A stretch of 64,000 nt of DNA from Parietichytrium sp. I65-24A (GCA_012862575.1 BLSF01000004.1:620001-684000); one strand, 5' to 3'. Positions 45,701 to 54,397 are shown, numbered from the stretch's first letter. The notes: generated by a model not told the origin, from the sequence alone. Translations and numbers: made by a program.

Positions 45701-45815
45701 GCGACGAACTCCCCGGCTCGCACCAATCGACTCCAAAAATGCTGGCCGTGGCCTATCCATTTCGCTCAAGGGAAAGTCTTACCGCCAGCGGCAGTATTTG
45801 AACTCCAAAAAGTGA
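42780..45815 (+). CDS. EF-hand and WD40-repeat protein (WDR49/WDR64-like)
   Basis: 1011 aa from ATG 42780, single exon. An EF-hand loop with all usual ligands is at about residues 116-127 (DVNGDGTMEWDE), preceded by a degenerate one (LTQAEFVRVMMKYLKTI). From about residue 160 onward there are many WD40 repeats, e.g. ASMDRTIKLWDIQTGKHKKTLEGH, SAGFDFDAYVWNPY, ADVSGTFKVWDIRNFG, SGWDDTIMIHDEM and AAHDCLVRVFDLEG, enough for two propellers. The C-terminal 100 residues are charged and disordered (DSRKKQQMQKASEIIKEVADIEREAELLEDG). N-terminal EF-hand plus tandem WD40 is the layout of WDR49/WDR64, axonemal proteins of motile cilia in animals and protists. Calcium sensing at the axoneme is an inference from that. 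Confidence 0.85.
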   Translation: MRRRGTFSLTEVDDLLDDGEAGQGNAQGDGNGHSSEMVANALKRRALYADEEESRTMDIMMLLDIDKVPAIRGEFEVNEEGLTQAEFVRVMMKYLKTISLDEPQLVSNLCELFAQIDVNGDGTMEWDEFTSFIVDTGNTGRESEPNSIQKYFPSEWSDESKHAGHVVHSYYFPGPNRIATCEDGCKFVNLYHPGTMALDRVLNHRSGNVVCATHLEGHGLYAISGTNLSISLYDDQNHRLIREFNTDTSQSCLEWSKYNNTLFSAGVNGVIHAWDVDQGLESHSMGGIIHDGGYYLMDGGHTDMVLDLLQISSLESLVSASMDRTIKLWDIQTGKHKKTLEGHAKGVRSLAYSSDYRFMVSAGFDFDAYVWNPYVEHLILRLHGHNAPLCKVEMVPETPQIITADVSGTFKVWDIRNFGCVQTFAVDTADMRDFACASPYKSIIAVGRRMQRFDYEKLQNPELTDDLPVFQAIFNTTTMTILSASGRDVKLWDARKGLLLNRFRGLSESGELSAVCLDDRERKFITGDHEGNIRVFDYMNGSLMKEFAYPDRAHDSEVSGLVYCNEHKLVISSGWDDTIMIHDEMDAERGVLLRKMQGGHHGSDITALAYSHKLALIASGSPSGIAPIVLWGFEFGRVEAVLTPEIDTGTAGSAMGDDGSEATQSKRLERFKRIHRVGQMVKSITALVFLDKHFPGLVSADDSGGVVFWVVRPAREWRNRALARFVNRNDEQSSSVSALCVDQENGKLYTADEKGYVKVWDYEPLLEKVIPVVGGERYRQVVCDNPRRKIHTDLQSVSSSDGAGASASEYSSAGQNQAVFRAASVVPQVASWKAHSDAIQSMQLVIDGSRSCIITAAHDCLVRVFDLEGKLLGTLRQGEEVSGLNWKFDIDLDSRKKQQMQKASEIIKEVADIEREAELLEDGDPYSSGQESSDEEEPFNLEEKSSKRLALPLNATAKFSARYGSSSSSVETYQRRTPRLAPIDSKNAGRGLSISLKGKSYRQRQYLNSKK

Positions 45816-46083
45816 CTGACCCACTTGACCAATACTCATGTTGCTTAGTGTCTTTTTTACATATTTGAGATCGAATTTTCAGGATAAGAATCCTCGCCCA
45901 ACACGACAGAGGAAACAAGTCTCTGAACTCGCGTGCGTGCTGATCCAACTTGCCAAGCCTTGGCCATGCCATGCTTTTGAAAGGAAAGAATGGCTTTAAA
46001 AGTGAACAAGATCATAATTCATTCACTCTCAGTTCAAATCCATCTCCACCGCCTTTAGAGTTCCGAAAGCGTCGCATTCGTCG

Positions 46084-46111
46084 TTGATCATTGATCATTG
46101 ATCATTGATCA
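46084..46111. repeat. TTGATCA heptamer tandem repeat
   Basis: Four exact TTGATCA copies in a row; the TGATCA core is itself a palindrome. Diverged copies continue downstream to about 46182. Confidence 0.9.
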
Positions 46112-46601
46112 ATCATCGTCCGTCGTTGATCATTCATCGTTCATCGTTGATCACTGATCGTTCATCGTTGATCTTTTATCGTGGGCCTTGAGCCTTTCTT
46201 TCTCCGGAAAGATTCCTTGCATCGTTCATCATTTCTCACGCGCATCCAACATCCGCGAGCGTCGGAGACTATTCGGAGACACGCAAACTAGCATCGCAAC
46301 AGAGCCTTCCATCCATTACAATGATGAACGAAGCTGATTCTTCTCCTTTCTTTTCATTCACTTTCTTTTTCTTTTTCTTTTTCTCTTTTCCGTTTCTTCA
46401 CGATATCTCTGATTGCATGGATCGTGCATATGGATCGATCGGAAACAATCGGTCAAATATTGTCAAGCCCTCTCTCCTCTCTTGGGCGATTGTAAAACAT
46501 TCGGGTTGTCAATTGTCAATCCTGATTGAGATGTGAGAAAAGTTTCCAAAGTTGTGAACCAAAGATTTTTTTTCCTGTTCTGTCTACTCTCTACTCTCTA
46601 T

Positions 46602-46636
46602 GCTCTACATTCTCTACATTCTCTACATTCTCTACT
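46602..46636. repeat. CTCTACATT 9-bp tandem repeat
   Basis: Three CTCTACATT copies followed by CTCTACTCT are seen about 130-160 bp upstream of the dynein intermediate chain ATG. Confidence 0.85.
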
Positions 46637-46763
46637 CTCGACACATCTCTCAACTCTCAACTCTCTCTCGCAGCGACCACGTCCACACTTGCACAGAGTC
46701 CACAGTCTTACAAGCGCAGCAACGCTGAGAGAGAGAGCGTTGTGTGGACACAAAGTAAACGCC

Positions 46764-48734
46764 ATGGACGCAAAGTCACGCAACGAGGAGCGCAAGAAGG
46801 CCATCGAGGCCAAGCGCAAGCGCCTGGAGGAGATCCGCCGCAGCAAGGCCACCTCCTCTTCCACATCCACGCCCAACGCCGCGGCGTCCCCGGCTAAGCC
46901 CGGCGCCTCAAATTCCTCCCCAGCGGACGAACCGCTGGACTCTCTCATCGGCGAGCTCCTGCGCAAGCCAGTCCATCCTGCGGCGCACGAGCCAGCGCCA
47001 GCGGACGATGAAGGGAAGCATGGGGACGCAGCAAGCAATGGAAATGACGTGAATGCGGAGCCGACTGCGCGCAGTAATCGAACGACATCCAAACGCGGAG
47101 ACCCAAGCTCGCGGCGCGTGGTGTCTGCGCTGGCAGAAGTGCAGATTGGAATGCGGGCTCGCGAAACGTATGAGAAGGGCGTGCAGACGGAAGCGGCCAC
47201 GGCTGGGACAATGACATTGGCCGCGGCCATGGAGGATTCGCAGGCTGCGGACAGTCCCGTCTGGCGCGCCAAGAAGCTCGGAGACCAGGCTTCGCGCGCG
47301 CCTCCCGGCGAGGTTGGAGAAGAATCTGACGGAGATGCAGCGTCGGCTGTACTGGCAGATGCGAATGCGGATGTGAATGCCAATGCTGGTGGGGAAGGCA
47401 GCAAGGTGGCGGAAATGGGAGAGGAGGAGCGCGGCATGGTGGAGCAGGACGCGGCGTACCAGTCGTTCGTGGCGCAGAGCGTCCGCGTGGTGGAGCGCGC
47501 CATGCGGCAAAACGCTTGGTTCGATGTGACGGTGGACTACGGCGGCGGCGACGACACAGAGCAGCAGCGACAGCAGGCGGAGAAGGTCTCCTTGGTCGAG
47601 ACCGTGTCGGACGAGCGCTGGGCGGCGGATCGCACGGTCACCGAAATCCAAGTGTCCCCGCACCACCCGGAGCTGTTTCTGGCTTCGTATTCGAAGCGCA
47701 ACGTCGCGTCAGAGCTTGACTGGTCGCTTGGGTCCAGCGACCCCAGCGGCGTGGTGCTCGTCTGGAACTTGCATATGACCCGCGAGAGACCTGAGTACAC
47801 CTTTACGTGCCAGTCTCCAGTGCACACCGCGAAATTCCATCCTTACGCCTCCAACCTACTCGTCGGCGGCACCTATTCGGGGCAGATCGTCATCTGGGAC
47901 CTCAGGGCCAAGTCAATGCCCGTGCAACGCAGCCAATTGTCCTTGGAAAGCCACACACATCCGGTGTACTCCATGGAGATTGTGGGAACGGTCAATGCAC
48001 ATACTCTCACCAGCGTGAGCACCGACGGCCGCATCTGCTTGTGGTCCCTTGCCAACATCTCCCAGCCCACGGACAGTAAGCAGCTAAAGTGGAACAAGAA
48101 GGAAGTCAGTGCCACGGCCATCGCGTTTCCCGACGGCGAAACGAACGAGCTCTGCGTGGGATCTGAAGACGGCTTGGTGTACCGCGCCCAGGTACACGGC
48201 TCCAAGGCCGGCGTACAAACAGCTCGCACCGCACACTTTGGCCCGGTCACCAGCTTGGATTTCCACCGCGGGTCTAGCTCGTTATCGGACCTCATGCTCT
48301 CGTGCTCCATGGACTGGACTGTCAAATTGTGGTCTCAGCGCGCGAGTGAAACGCCCCTAGCAGTATTCGAATCGTCTGAAGACTATGTCTTTGACGCTCA
48401 GTGGAGCCCTATCAATCCCGCTGTCTTTGCATCTGTCAACGGCGCCGGTCGGCTTGAGATTTGGAACATCAACCAAGACTTGGAAGAACCACAGGCTCAA
48501 ACGCAGATTGCGCAAGGAAACTGTGCTTTCTCCTGTTTGCGATGGGCCCCGGGCGGCAAGCGAATCTACGTTGGCGACTCGAAAGGAAGAATACACATTT
48601 ACGAGCTGGCCCCAGAGATCGCAAACCCTCGGAGAGATGAGTGGGGTCGCCTTGAGAATACTATTTCACACCTTCTCGAGCGACAGAGTGAGCAGCAGGT
48701 TTTAGAGATGGCCGGCGCGCCGCTTGCGCCATAA
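46764..48734 (+). CDS. DYNC1I: Cytoplasmic dynein 1 intermediate chain
   Basis: 656 aa from ATG 46764 (MDAKSRNEERKKAIEAKRKR). The start is chosen because this charged N-terminal helix, ERKKAIEAKRKRLEEIRRSK, is the conserved p150Glued/NudE-binding element of dynein intermediate chains; upstream in-frame sequence is translated repeat. A Ser/Pro/Ala-rich stretch follows, then a light-chain-binding-like motif KGVQTEAAT near residue 140. The C-terminal 350 residues form a WD40 propeller: TEIQVSPHHPELFLASYSK, VLVWNLHMTRERPEYTF, GGTYSGQIVIWDLRAKS, SVSTDGRICLWSLANI, SCSMDWTVKLWSQRAS and VNGAGRLEIWNI. The propeller binds the dynein heavy chain; the N-terminus binds dynactin and the light chains. Function: minus-end transport along microtubules in the cytoplasm. 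Confidence 0.93.
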   Translation: MDAKSRNEERKKAIEAKRKRLEEIRRSKATSSSTSTPNAAASPAKPGASNSSPADEPLDSLIGELLRKPVHPAAHEPAPADDEGKHGDAASNGNDVNAEPTARSNRTTSKRGDPSSRRVVSALAEVQIGMRARETYEKGVQTEAATAGTMTLAAAMEDSQAADSPVWRAKKLGDQASRAPPGEVGEESDGDAASAVLADANADVNANAGGEGSKVAEMGEEERGMVEQDAAYQSFVAQSVRVVERAMRQNAWFDVTVDYGGGDDTEQQRQQAEKVSLVETVSDERWAADRTVTEIQVSPHHPELFLASYSKRNVASELDWSLGSSDPSGVVLVWNLHMTRERPEYTFTCQSPVHTAKFHPYASNLLVGGTYSGQIVIWDLRAKSMPVQRSQLSLESHTHPVYSMEIVGTVNAHTLTSVSTDGRICLWSLANISQPTDSKQLKWNKKEVSATAIAFPDGETNELCVGSEDGLVYRAQVHGSKAGVQTARTAHFGPVTSLDFHRGSSSLSDLMLSCSMDWTVKLWSQRASETPLAVFESSEDYVFDAQWSPINPAVFASVNGAGRLEIWNINQDLEEPQAQTQIAQGNCAFSCLRWAPGGKRIYVGDSKGRIHIYELAPEIANPRRDEWGRLENTISHLLERQSEQQVLEMAGAPLAP

Positions 48735-49211
48735 GCTTAGGTCGCCTGGCGGCGTGTCGAACGGTGCCCAGCCTTATGCTGGCGCTCGTCAATGCAATGT
48801 CTCCTTCTTCTAAACTCTTGGGGGTTTGGCACGCGCTTGATTCGGACGAATTGTAACATCCCTACGTTTGTGGCGATATACCTTTTGCTCACTTTGTCCT
48901 TGACTTTTGCTCTCGTTCGTGTTTTTGTTAAAAGCCAGAAAAACTTGCACTAAACTTCCATTTCATTACCAATAAGAATCAATACACGCATAAAAACATT
49001 TGGCTCAAGCAGATGACTCCCTTTTTATTTTCTACTTTGGTTCACTGGCCCTGGACTGATGCAACGTTGGAAAAAACATTCCCGAGCTCCTGCGCCTCAA
49101 AAGAGCTCGTCTCTAAAACTCTCGTCCCTCGCCGTTCTAATTTGCTGTCTCATTTGTCGTTTTTATTTTCATTAACAACGCGCAAAAAAGCTTGCGCTGA
49201 CCCACCTGGGC
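48735..49211. other. Convergent intergenic region, 477 bp
   Basis: 3' ends of the dynein intermediate chain and CWC27 genes. No gene, RNA or repeat was seen. Confidence 0.5.
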
Positions 49212-50699
49212 TCACCGTCTCTGCTTTGCCTTCTCGGCAGCCAATTCAGAGAGGTCGCGTTTCCCTTGCACGGTCTGCGAATCAATTACCGTGAGTTCAT
49301 TCTCCCCACGATATTGGTCATCGATGTGACTTCGGAACTTGAGCTCTACGCGCATCCAGTCCTTCCCGTCCACCCCGGCGTGCAGAGCGTCGTCTTCCAT
49401 GCCATTCTCACCAAGGCCGCCCTTATAATCGCTGTCTCCCTCTCTCAAGCTACGAGGCTTGTCGCCGTCTTGCTTCTTCTCGCCACTATTGGCCATGTCC
49501 AAGGTGTCAGTAAACTCCTTGAGCATGCGAAGTGTATCAGCTTGTCTAGCCTTTCCCTTGGCCCTGGCTTGACTTGTGTACTTTAGCTTGCGCTGTTCAA
49601 GAAGGGAAATGGGCATTTCTGCCACTTGGCCGGGGTTTTCTGCTGGAGCACTTGAAGAGGCAAGCAACTCTCTGCGTAGGCGCTCTCGCTCTGACAACTC
49701 CTCGGTGGACTCAGAAGTAGTGCCTCGCTGTTTCGGTTCCGGCTTCTCACCAGACATCGGACCCGAGCTTTCTCGGCGCGGGCTACGATCCCGTTTACGA
49801 TCCTTTCGCGACTCATGCTTCCTTTTGTGAGATTCGGCCTTATGCTTCTTCTTGTGCTCCTTCTTGTGCTCCTTTTTCTCCGTGGATCTCGAGCGCTTCC
49901 GTGACACGCGCTCCTCTTCTCCACGGCGATCCGATGTTACTGTGTCAGCTCTCCCGGGCGGACCAGAAATCAAATCGCCTGGAGCTGTGGACGGTGTTTG
50001 TTTTAGGTTTCCAGCGTCAAGCTCCTCTTCGTCGTCATCTCCGCCAAGATCGAATGTCAGTAGCTTTGTGTCTCTCACCATGCTTTTCTTGGCCTCCTTC
50101 TTCCTTCTCTTAGCTTCCTTCTCTGCAATCTTCCTCTCCTCTTGCTCCTGTATCTCGAACCGAGACATTCGCGGTTGAATGTCATCAAAAGGGTTGTTGA
50201 GCACTTCTGTCGAAATGATATGTGGTGCGGTACCTAATGGCCGGTCGTCCTCGCCAAGCTCTACATCGTTCAACTTGAGGAGATTGTAAATCGTATTGCC
50301 GGTCACTTTGCCAAATATGGTGTGCTTGCGATTCAACCATTCGCAGGCGCCAAGGGTGAAAAAGAACTGTGTGCAATTGGTATCACGCCTCGTCCCATCC
50401 GACGCCATCGCAACAAGGCCAGCGCGATTGAACCTCAGCCGCGAGTGAAACTCGTCCTTGAAAGGCTCACCGTAGATGGACTCATCGCGCTCCGGATCAC
50501 CCGCTTGCGCCATAAAGCCTTTCACAATGCGGTGCACTGGGGCCCCGTCGAAATGACGCTCCAAGCACAGCTGCACCATATTCCTGCACGCCAGAGGGGC
50601 CTCCTTGGGCCACAACTCCAAATCCACGTCTCCAAAGCTCGTGTGTAAAAGAATCTTCCCCGACGTGGGTGGCTCGTTCGCGCCATACCGCTGGCTCAT
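49212..50699 (-). CDS. CWC27: Spliceosomal peptidyl-prolyl isomerase CWC27
   Basis: 495 aa from Met at 50699 (MSQRYGANEPPTSGKILL); this start aligns with the known CWC27 beginning, although an ATG nine codons earlier is in frame. The cyclophilin domain covers about residues 10-180: DVDLELWPKEAPLACRNMVQL, VHRIVKGFMAQAGD, GEPFKDEFHSRLRFNRAGLV, TQFFFTLG, KHTIFGKVTGNTIYN and the CWC27 signature NNPFDDIQPR. The GD-to-ESIYG loop is shorter than in animal CWC27. Unlike human CWC27, which has Glu, the active-site Trp seems to be present (CEWLNRKHT). The rest is charged and disordered, with a Lys/His/Glu block (about 280-320) and a conserved C-terminal WMRVELKFRSHIDDQYRG. It belongs to the activated B spliceosome, probably with the CWC22/exon-junction machinery. 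Confidence 0.95.
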   Translation of the reverse strand: MSQRYGANEPPTSGKILLHTSFGDVDLELWPKEAPLACRNMVQLCLERHFDGAPVHRIVKGFMAQAGDPERDESIYGEPFKDEFHSRLRFNRAGLVAMASDGTRRDTNCTQFFFTLGACEWLNRKHTIFGKVTGNTIYNLLKLNDVELGEDDRPLGTAPHIISTEVLNNPFDDIQPRMSRFEIQEQEERKIAEKEAKRRKKEAKKSMVRDTKLLTFDLGGDDDEEELDAGNLKQTPSTAPGDLISGPPGRADTVTSDRRGEEERVSRKRSRSTEKKEHKKEHKKKHKAESHKRKHESRKDRKRDRSPRRESSGPMSGEKPEPKQRGTTSESTEELSERERLRRELLASSSAPAENPGQVAEMPISLLEQRKLKYTSQARAKGKARQADTLRMLKEFTDTLDMANSGEKKQDGDKPRSLREGDSDYKGGLGENGMEDDALHAGVDGKDWMRVELKFRSHIDDQYRGENELTVIDSQTVQGKRDLSELAAEKAKQRR

Positions 50700-50810
50700 G
50701 GTGGCTCCGTCCCTACTCGCAACCACAACGCTCTATTCCACGCAACGCCTTTCAGACTCGCCTGCCTGCCTGTCCAACTGTTTGCGACCAGTGTTCCGCT
50801 GGTGACCTCG

Positions 50811-50840
50811 GTCAATAGTCAATAGTCAATCGTCAATCAA
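50811..50840. repeat. GTCAATA/GTCAATC heptamer tandem repeat
   Basis: Four units of 7 bp: two GTCAATA followed by two GTCAATC. They lie about 110 bp upstream of the CWC27 start codon. Confidence 0.9.
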
Positions 50841-51003
50841 ATCGGCAAATGACTGCGAATTCGTCTCGAGCACACTCGCACGCGCTCCTCCACAGCGCAA
50901 ATCCTTTTGCCTTGTCTCTTCCTCTTTCTATTTACTATGTCCAACGTGTCCAACGTGTCCAATATGTCCTAAATGTCCTGTTTCCTTTTTCCTTTTCGAC
51001 ACG

Positions 51004-51023
51004 CGCAACTCGCAACTCGCAAG
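51004..51023. repeat. CGCAACT heptamer tandem repeat
   Basis: Two exact copies of CGCAACT followed by CGCAAG are seen directly. Confidence 0.8.
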
Positions 51024-51602
51024 TGGCTCCTTCCACTCTTCAAATATCTTCAATTCCTTCAATCTCCTTCGCGTCCTTCACATTCCTTCATTTTCTTCAC
51101 GTCCATCTAGTCCATCTGCTGTCATAGCTGTCATTCGCGGTCGATGCGTTCTGCATAAAAATATGCTGCCTCTCGTCACATGTCCGCATGTGTGGCGTGA
51201 TGATGAGGAGTACGGGGGACTCTTTGCGTTACGTAGCGGCTGACGGTGACGACAGTCCTACCTTCCTTGCAACTAAGTAGTATAGTTCGGAAGGGCCGAT
51301 CGCCGCTATGAGCAAAAAGAAAGGAAAACAACAACAACAACAACAACAGAGGTGAAGCGCTTTATTTCATCATCCTTTTAACTTTGCTTTCCCAATGGAC
51401 TGCGGCACTTGCGAACTCCTTGACACGTGAATGCTTGATGCATACGACAACCCTTGTCCATGTCCAGATGAACGATGATGAACATTGAAATGCAATGAAA
51501 TGCAATGAAAGGCACCCCACCTACTATCACCCATTCATCATCATTCATTGTTATTCGAGTAGCAGCAACTCGGATACAAAGAGACTGTGAGATACTGTGA
51601 GT

Positions 51603-51614
51603 GTACTCGAGTAC
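51603..51614. promoter_or_regulatory. 12-bp perfect palindrome GTACTCGAGTAC, copy 2
   Basis: Identical to the copies at 11000-11011 and 58154-58165. It lies 124 bp upstream of the VOC enzyme ATG in a divergent intergenic region. Confidence 0.45.
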
Positions 51615-51737
51615 CGTGCTGAGTCCAGTATCAGAGGAAGAGGAAGAGTGAGTGGAAAAGGAAGAAGGTCGACGCGAGATTCATACACTGCGTTGTGTTG
51701 AAAGGGTAAGAGAAAGGGTGATTCGCAAGGAGCAAGT

Positions 51738-51891
51738 ATGTGGGCAGCAAAGGCGGTCGCAGGAGTGGCGCGCAGCACCGGAAGCCGCGCTCTGAGCACG
51801 GTGAGTTGGTCTTGGGGCACTGTTGCTGGCCGAGAACCTGGCGTTGCTGGGACTCTGGCAGGAAGATCGCGGAAGCTTATGTCTATGTGTG

Positions 51892-51924
<33 letters not shown>

Positions 51925-52473
51925 GCAGGGAAAACCAAGGGGGTTTAAGGTGCTCGGCCTCCAGCAGGTAGCGATCGGAGGGCTGGACAAAGGCGCGCTT
52001 TCCAAGCTGTGGGAAGGCACTCTTGGCGTGAAAAAGATTGGCGAGTGAGTTTGCTTGGTTTAAATGTGTGATTTCACAATTGTGGCACGGTCGCGCTGAC
52101 CTTCCGTGTTGCGAATTGCAGCTTCAAGTCCGAGAAAGAGAATGTGGACGAGGACATCCTTCAGCTTGGGTCTGGCCCTTACGCTGTGGAAATCGACCTG
52201 ATGCAGCCGCTGGACCCAAACAAGGCACCAAAGGTTCATGTCCCACAGCTAAACCATATTGGACTCTGGATCGACGACTTGGACGTCGCTTACAAGGAGC
52301 TAGAATCCAACGGAGTTCGCTTCACTCCTGGGGGCATTCGCAAGGGGGCTTCCGGCCACAACGTCTGCTTCATCCACCCAAAGGGCAACGAGAAGTTCCC
52401 CATCTGTGGAGAAGGAGTGCTTCTTGAGCTCGTCCAAGCACCACCAGAAGTGATCAAGGCCCTCTCCTCTTAA
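51738..52473 (+). CDS. VOC/glyoxalase-fold enzyme, mitochondrial leader, 3 exons
   Basis: Exons 51738-51800, 51929-52044 and 52122-52473 give 176 aa. Introns: 51801-51928 (GTGAGT..CAG, containing a GAT repeat) and 52045-52121 (GTGAGT..CAG). Exon 1 is [21 protein letters not shown], a clear mitochondrial leader. The mature part starts [20 protein letters not shown] and shows the two-module VOC layout: [49 protein letters not shown] and [10 protein letters not shown]. Candidate metal ligands are Gln in LQQVAI (His in most relatives), Glu in AVEIDL, His in LNHIGL and Glu in LLELVQ. Close relatives in bacteria and protists are named lactoylglutathione lyase-like; the layout also fits methylmalonyl-CoA epimerase. 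The exact reaction is not decided by the sequence. Confidence 0.85.
51891..51922. repeat. GAT trinucleotide microsatellite inside intron 1
   Basis: About ten GAT triplets, one GGT interruption, ending just before the TTGCAG acceptor of the VOC gene intron 1. Confidence 0.9.
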
Positions 52474-53060
52474 CAGAGAAAGGGAAAAGTTCGCCGATGT
52501 GCACCCTGATAATTTTGCTATAGCCAAAGGCAAAAAAAAATACGAATTACATTGTCATACTGCTCCCTTTCCACTTTTCACTCCCATGCACGCCATTTTC
52601 CGACCACTACTTACATGAGCAACAGCGAGATTCTCAACTCCAGGGGATCTTCAAGCTTGGAAAGTCTTCGCCAGCTGGGTCTCTCGACCTTCTCACGCAC
52701 TCTTGAAGCAAAACAAAGTACACTTTCCTGCAAGCTCTGCATTCTCTTCTTTCCAAGAGTCTCCACCAAACCTCCTCTTCCCTTCAAGCCCGTCCCAGTT
52801 GCATCAGTCGCATTCGGCCTATCCCTTTTCTACGATGGAATAACCCACAACAACTTGCTACCACAGTGAGTCAGGCCTAATGAACGCGAGACGTGATCTA
52901 GCCGTTTGGCATGTTTGGCTCGGCAGAAACATTTCAGTGTAATTAGTTCGAAAGGTTCGAGTCACAGCATACCTTCTCGCGAATACGGCGTACACTCTCT
53001 CTCCACCAGAGTGCGCCAGAGCGAGAGACAAAGAGAGAGAGAGAGATATAGGTGCGATCG
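52474..53060. other. Intergenic, tandem plus-strand genes
   Basis: The VOC gene 3' UTR and the ankyrin gene promoter. A short GAGA run at about 53030-53045 lies just before the ankyrin start. No gene was seen. Confidence 0.5.
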
Positions 53061-54197
53061 ATGGCTGCCACGACAGCAGCGCCTGCACAGAGCAGCGCGG
53101 CGCAGAGCAAGGCTCTGGAGAAGCTGCAGCACTCCAAGAAGGTTTTCAAGCAGATCCGCGAGAATGAGCTGGAAAAGCTGGGCGTGCGAGAAGAAGCTGG
53201 CGAAGATGAGGACTGCTACAGAGGGGATGCGGCACACCAGTCTTTCTCAGAAGCTTGCGAACGGGGCGACTGGAAGTTTGTCGCGGAAAGCTTGGAGCAT
53301 GCCAGAGGGAAGACCGGGCAGCTTTTGTATGCGAACCCGATGGCGCTCCACCTTGCATGTCGCAACGCCAGAGCGCGGGTCACGAAAATAATTCTTAAAT
53401 TTGCTGCCCCAGCTTACGTGGACAACCGCGATGTGACGGGGACCACCCCGCTTATCGAGGTGTGCAGAACACGTTGTGGCCCAGTCACGCTGCGCATTAT
53501 CGTCCTCAAGTCGCTCATACACAACAACGCTAACATATTTCTGCAGGACAAGAACGGTGACACTTGCCTCCACTGGCTTGCGCGCTCGCCGGATGTCCTC
53601 CTCGCAAAAGCGATCTTCTCGATGAACAAGCGAGCCATATTGCTCGTTGATGTGAAGAATTCTCGCGGGAGGACGCCGCTCCAGGTCGCAGAAATCGCCA
53701 AAAATGAGCGGTTTTTACGGTTCATAGGCAAGCGTTCGGATTCCGCCGCGCAGGTCAAGGAAATGGCGGAGAAAGAAGAGAGCGCCAAGGAGAGGCTGGC
53801 CGAGGATCGCGATGCTCTCGCCGAGGCCATAGAGTACGCCCAAAGGAGAGTATTGGCTGTGACTAGCCTCGTCAACGAGTACACTCAAGCTGCGGAACTG
53901 GAGAGACGTCGGCTGGAGAAGCTTGCCATTGATAGGGAGCTTGAAAAGGCTTCTGAACAATTCAAAAAGTGGATTCAAGGGCCGTACGGCTCCAGTGAGC
54001 TCAAGGCGCTTGCAAGGACTATTAAAAGGGACATGAAAGACCGTGCTGGAAAAGGAGGAGGAGAAGACGCACTGAGAGACGCCGAGATGGCGAAAGAGGC
54101 AAAGGCTAAAGCCGCGGATGTACTGCTCAAAAGGCGGCAAAATGAGGCAAAGGCTAAAGCAATCGCGGACTTTCGCGCTCAGAACCCTCCTCTTTGA
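53061..54197 (+). CDS. Ankyrin-repeat protein with C-terminal coiled coil
   Basis: 378 aa from ATG 53061, single exon. The first 45 residues are a charged helix (KALEKLQHSKKVFKQIRENE). Ankyrin-type repeats span about residues 55-240: SFSEACERGDWKFVAESLEHA, NPMALHLACRNARARVTKIIL, TTPLIEVCRTRCGPVTLRII, NGDTCLHWLARSPDVLLAKAI and GRTPLQVAEIAKNERFLRFIG. The remainder is a long charged helix (KEMAEKEESAKERLAEDRDALAEAIEYAQ) that looks coiled-coil, ending ADFRAQNPPL. No catalytic or membrane domain is present. It is probably a scaffold; no specific orthologue is recognised. It converges on the DBT gene across 200 bp. Confidence 0.8.
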   Translation: MAATTAAPAQSSAAQSKALEKLQHSKKVFKQIRENELEKLGVREEAGEDEDCYRGDAAHQSFSEACERGDWKFVAESLEHARGKTGQLLYANPMALHLACRNARARVTKIILKFAAPAYVDNRDVTGTTPLIEVCRTRCGPVTLRIIVLKSLIHNNANIFLQDKNGDTCLHWLARSPDVLLAKAIFSMNKRAILLVDVKNSRGRTPLQVAEIAKNERFLRFIGKRSDSAAQVKEMAEKEESAKERLAEDRDALAEAIEYAQRRVLAVTSLVNEYTQAAELERRRLEKLAIDRELEKASEQFKKWIQGPYGSSELKALARTIKRDMKDRAGKGGGEDALRDAEMAKEAKAKAADVLLKRRQNEAKAKAIADFRAQNPPL

Positions 54198-54397
54198 TGA
54201 TGCATATGAGCGCTATGGCATGATCTACGTTTTTGCGAACGGCCATGCTTTCGGTTCAGACGGATTCCAGGAAGGGCGGCAGGGAAGACGTCGACACAGG
54301 TTCTTGATAATGTATTCTTTCAGAAATTGTTCAAAAAGAAACACAAATAATTACTTTGTTCTGCAAGCTTATGTGAAAAAGGGTGTGAGGGAAATAT

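Larger units (their letters stand above)
45816..46763. other. Intergenic with TGATCA-rich and CTCTACATT repeats
   Basis: It contains four TTGATCA units (46084-46111) followed by many diverged TGATCGTTCATCG units up to about 46182, a T-rich block at 46355-46390, and a CTCTACATT repeat (46602-46636). The dynein frame is open upstream to 46533, but that part translates repeat DNA. No other gene was seen. Confidence 0.6.
50700..51737. other. Divergent promoter region between CWC27 and VOC enzyme genes
   Basis: Contains GTCAATA/C heptamers (50811-50840), a GTGTCCAAC 9-bp repeat (about 50943-50967), CGCAACT heptamers (51004-51023), a CAA run (51328-51349) and the palindrome GTACTCGAGTAC at 51603-51614. 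No gene was seen. Confidence 0.6.

Noticed and set aside
46533-46763. N-terminal extension of the dynein intermediate chain
   Set aside because: It translates CTCTACATT repeat DNA, and the conserved N-terminal helix starts at 46764.
46598-47666. Long minus-strand frames over the dynein intermediate chain gene
   Set aside because: They are shadows of a GC-rich third-position coding region; the plus-strand product is clear.
52945-52975. Possible tRNA B box (AGGTTCGAGTC)
   Set aside because: No matching stem and no A box at the right distance.
53714-53884. Minus-strand Ser-rich frame opposite the ankyrin gene
   Set aside because: Antisense of the coiled-coil coding region with no domain.
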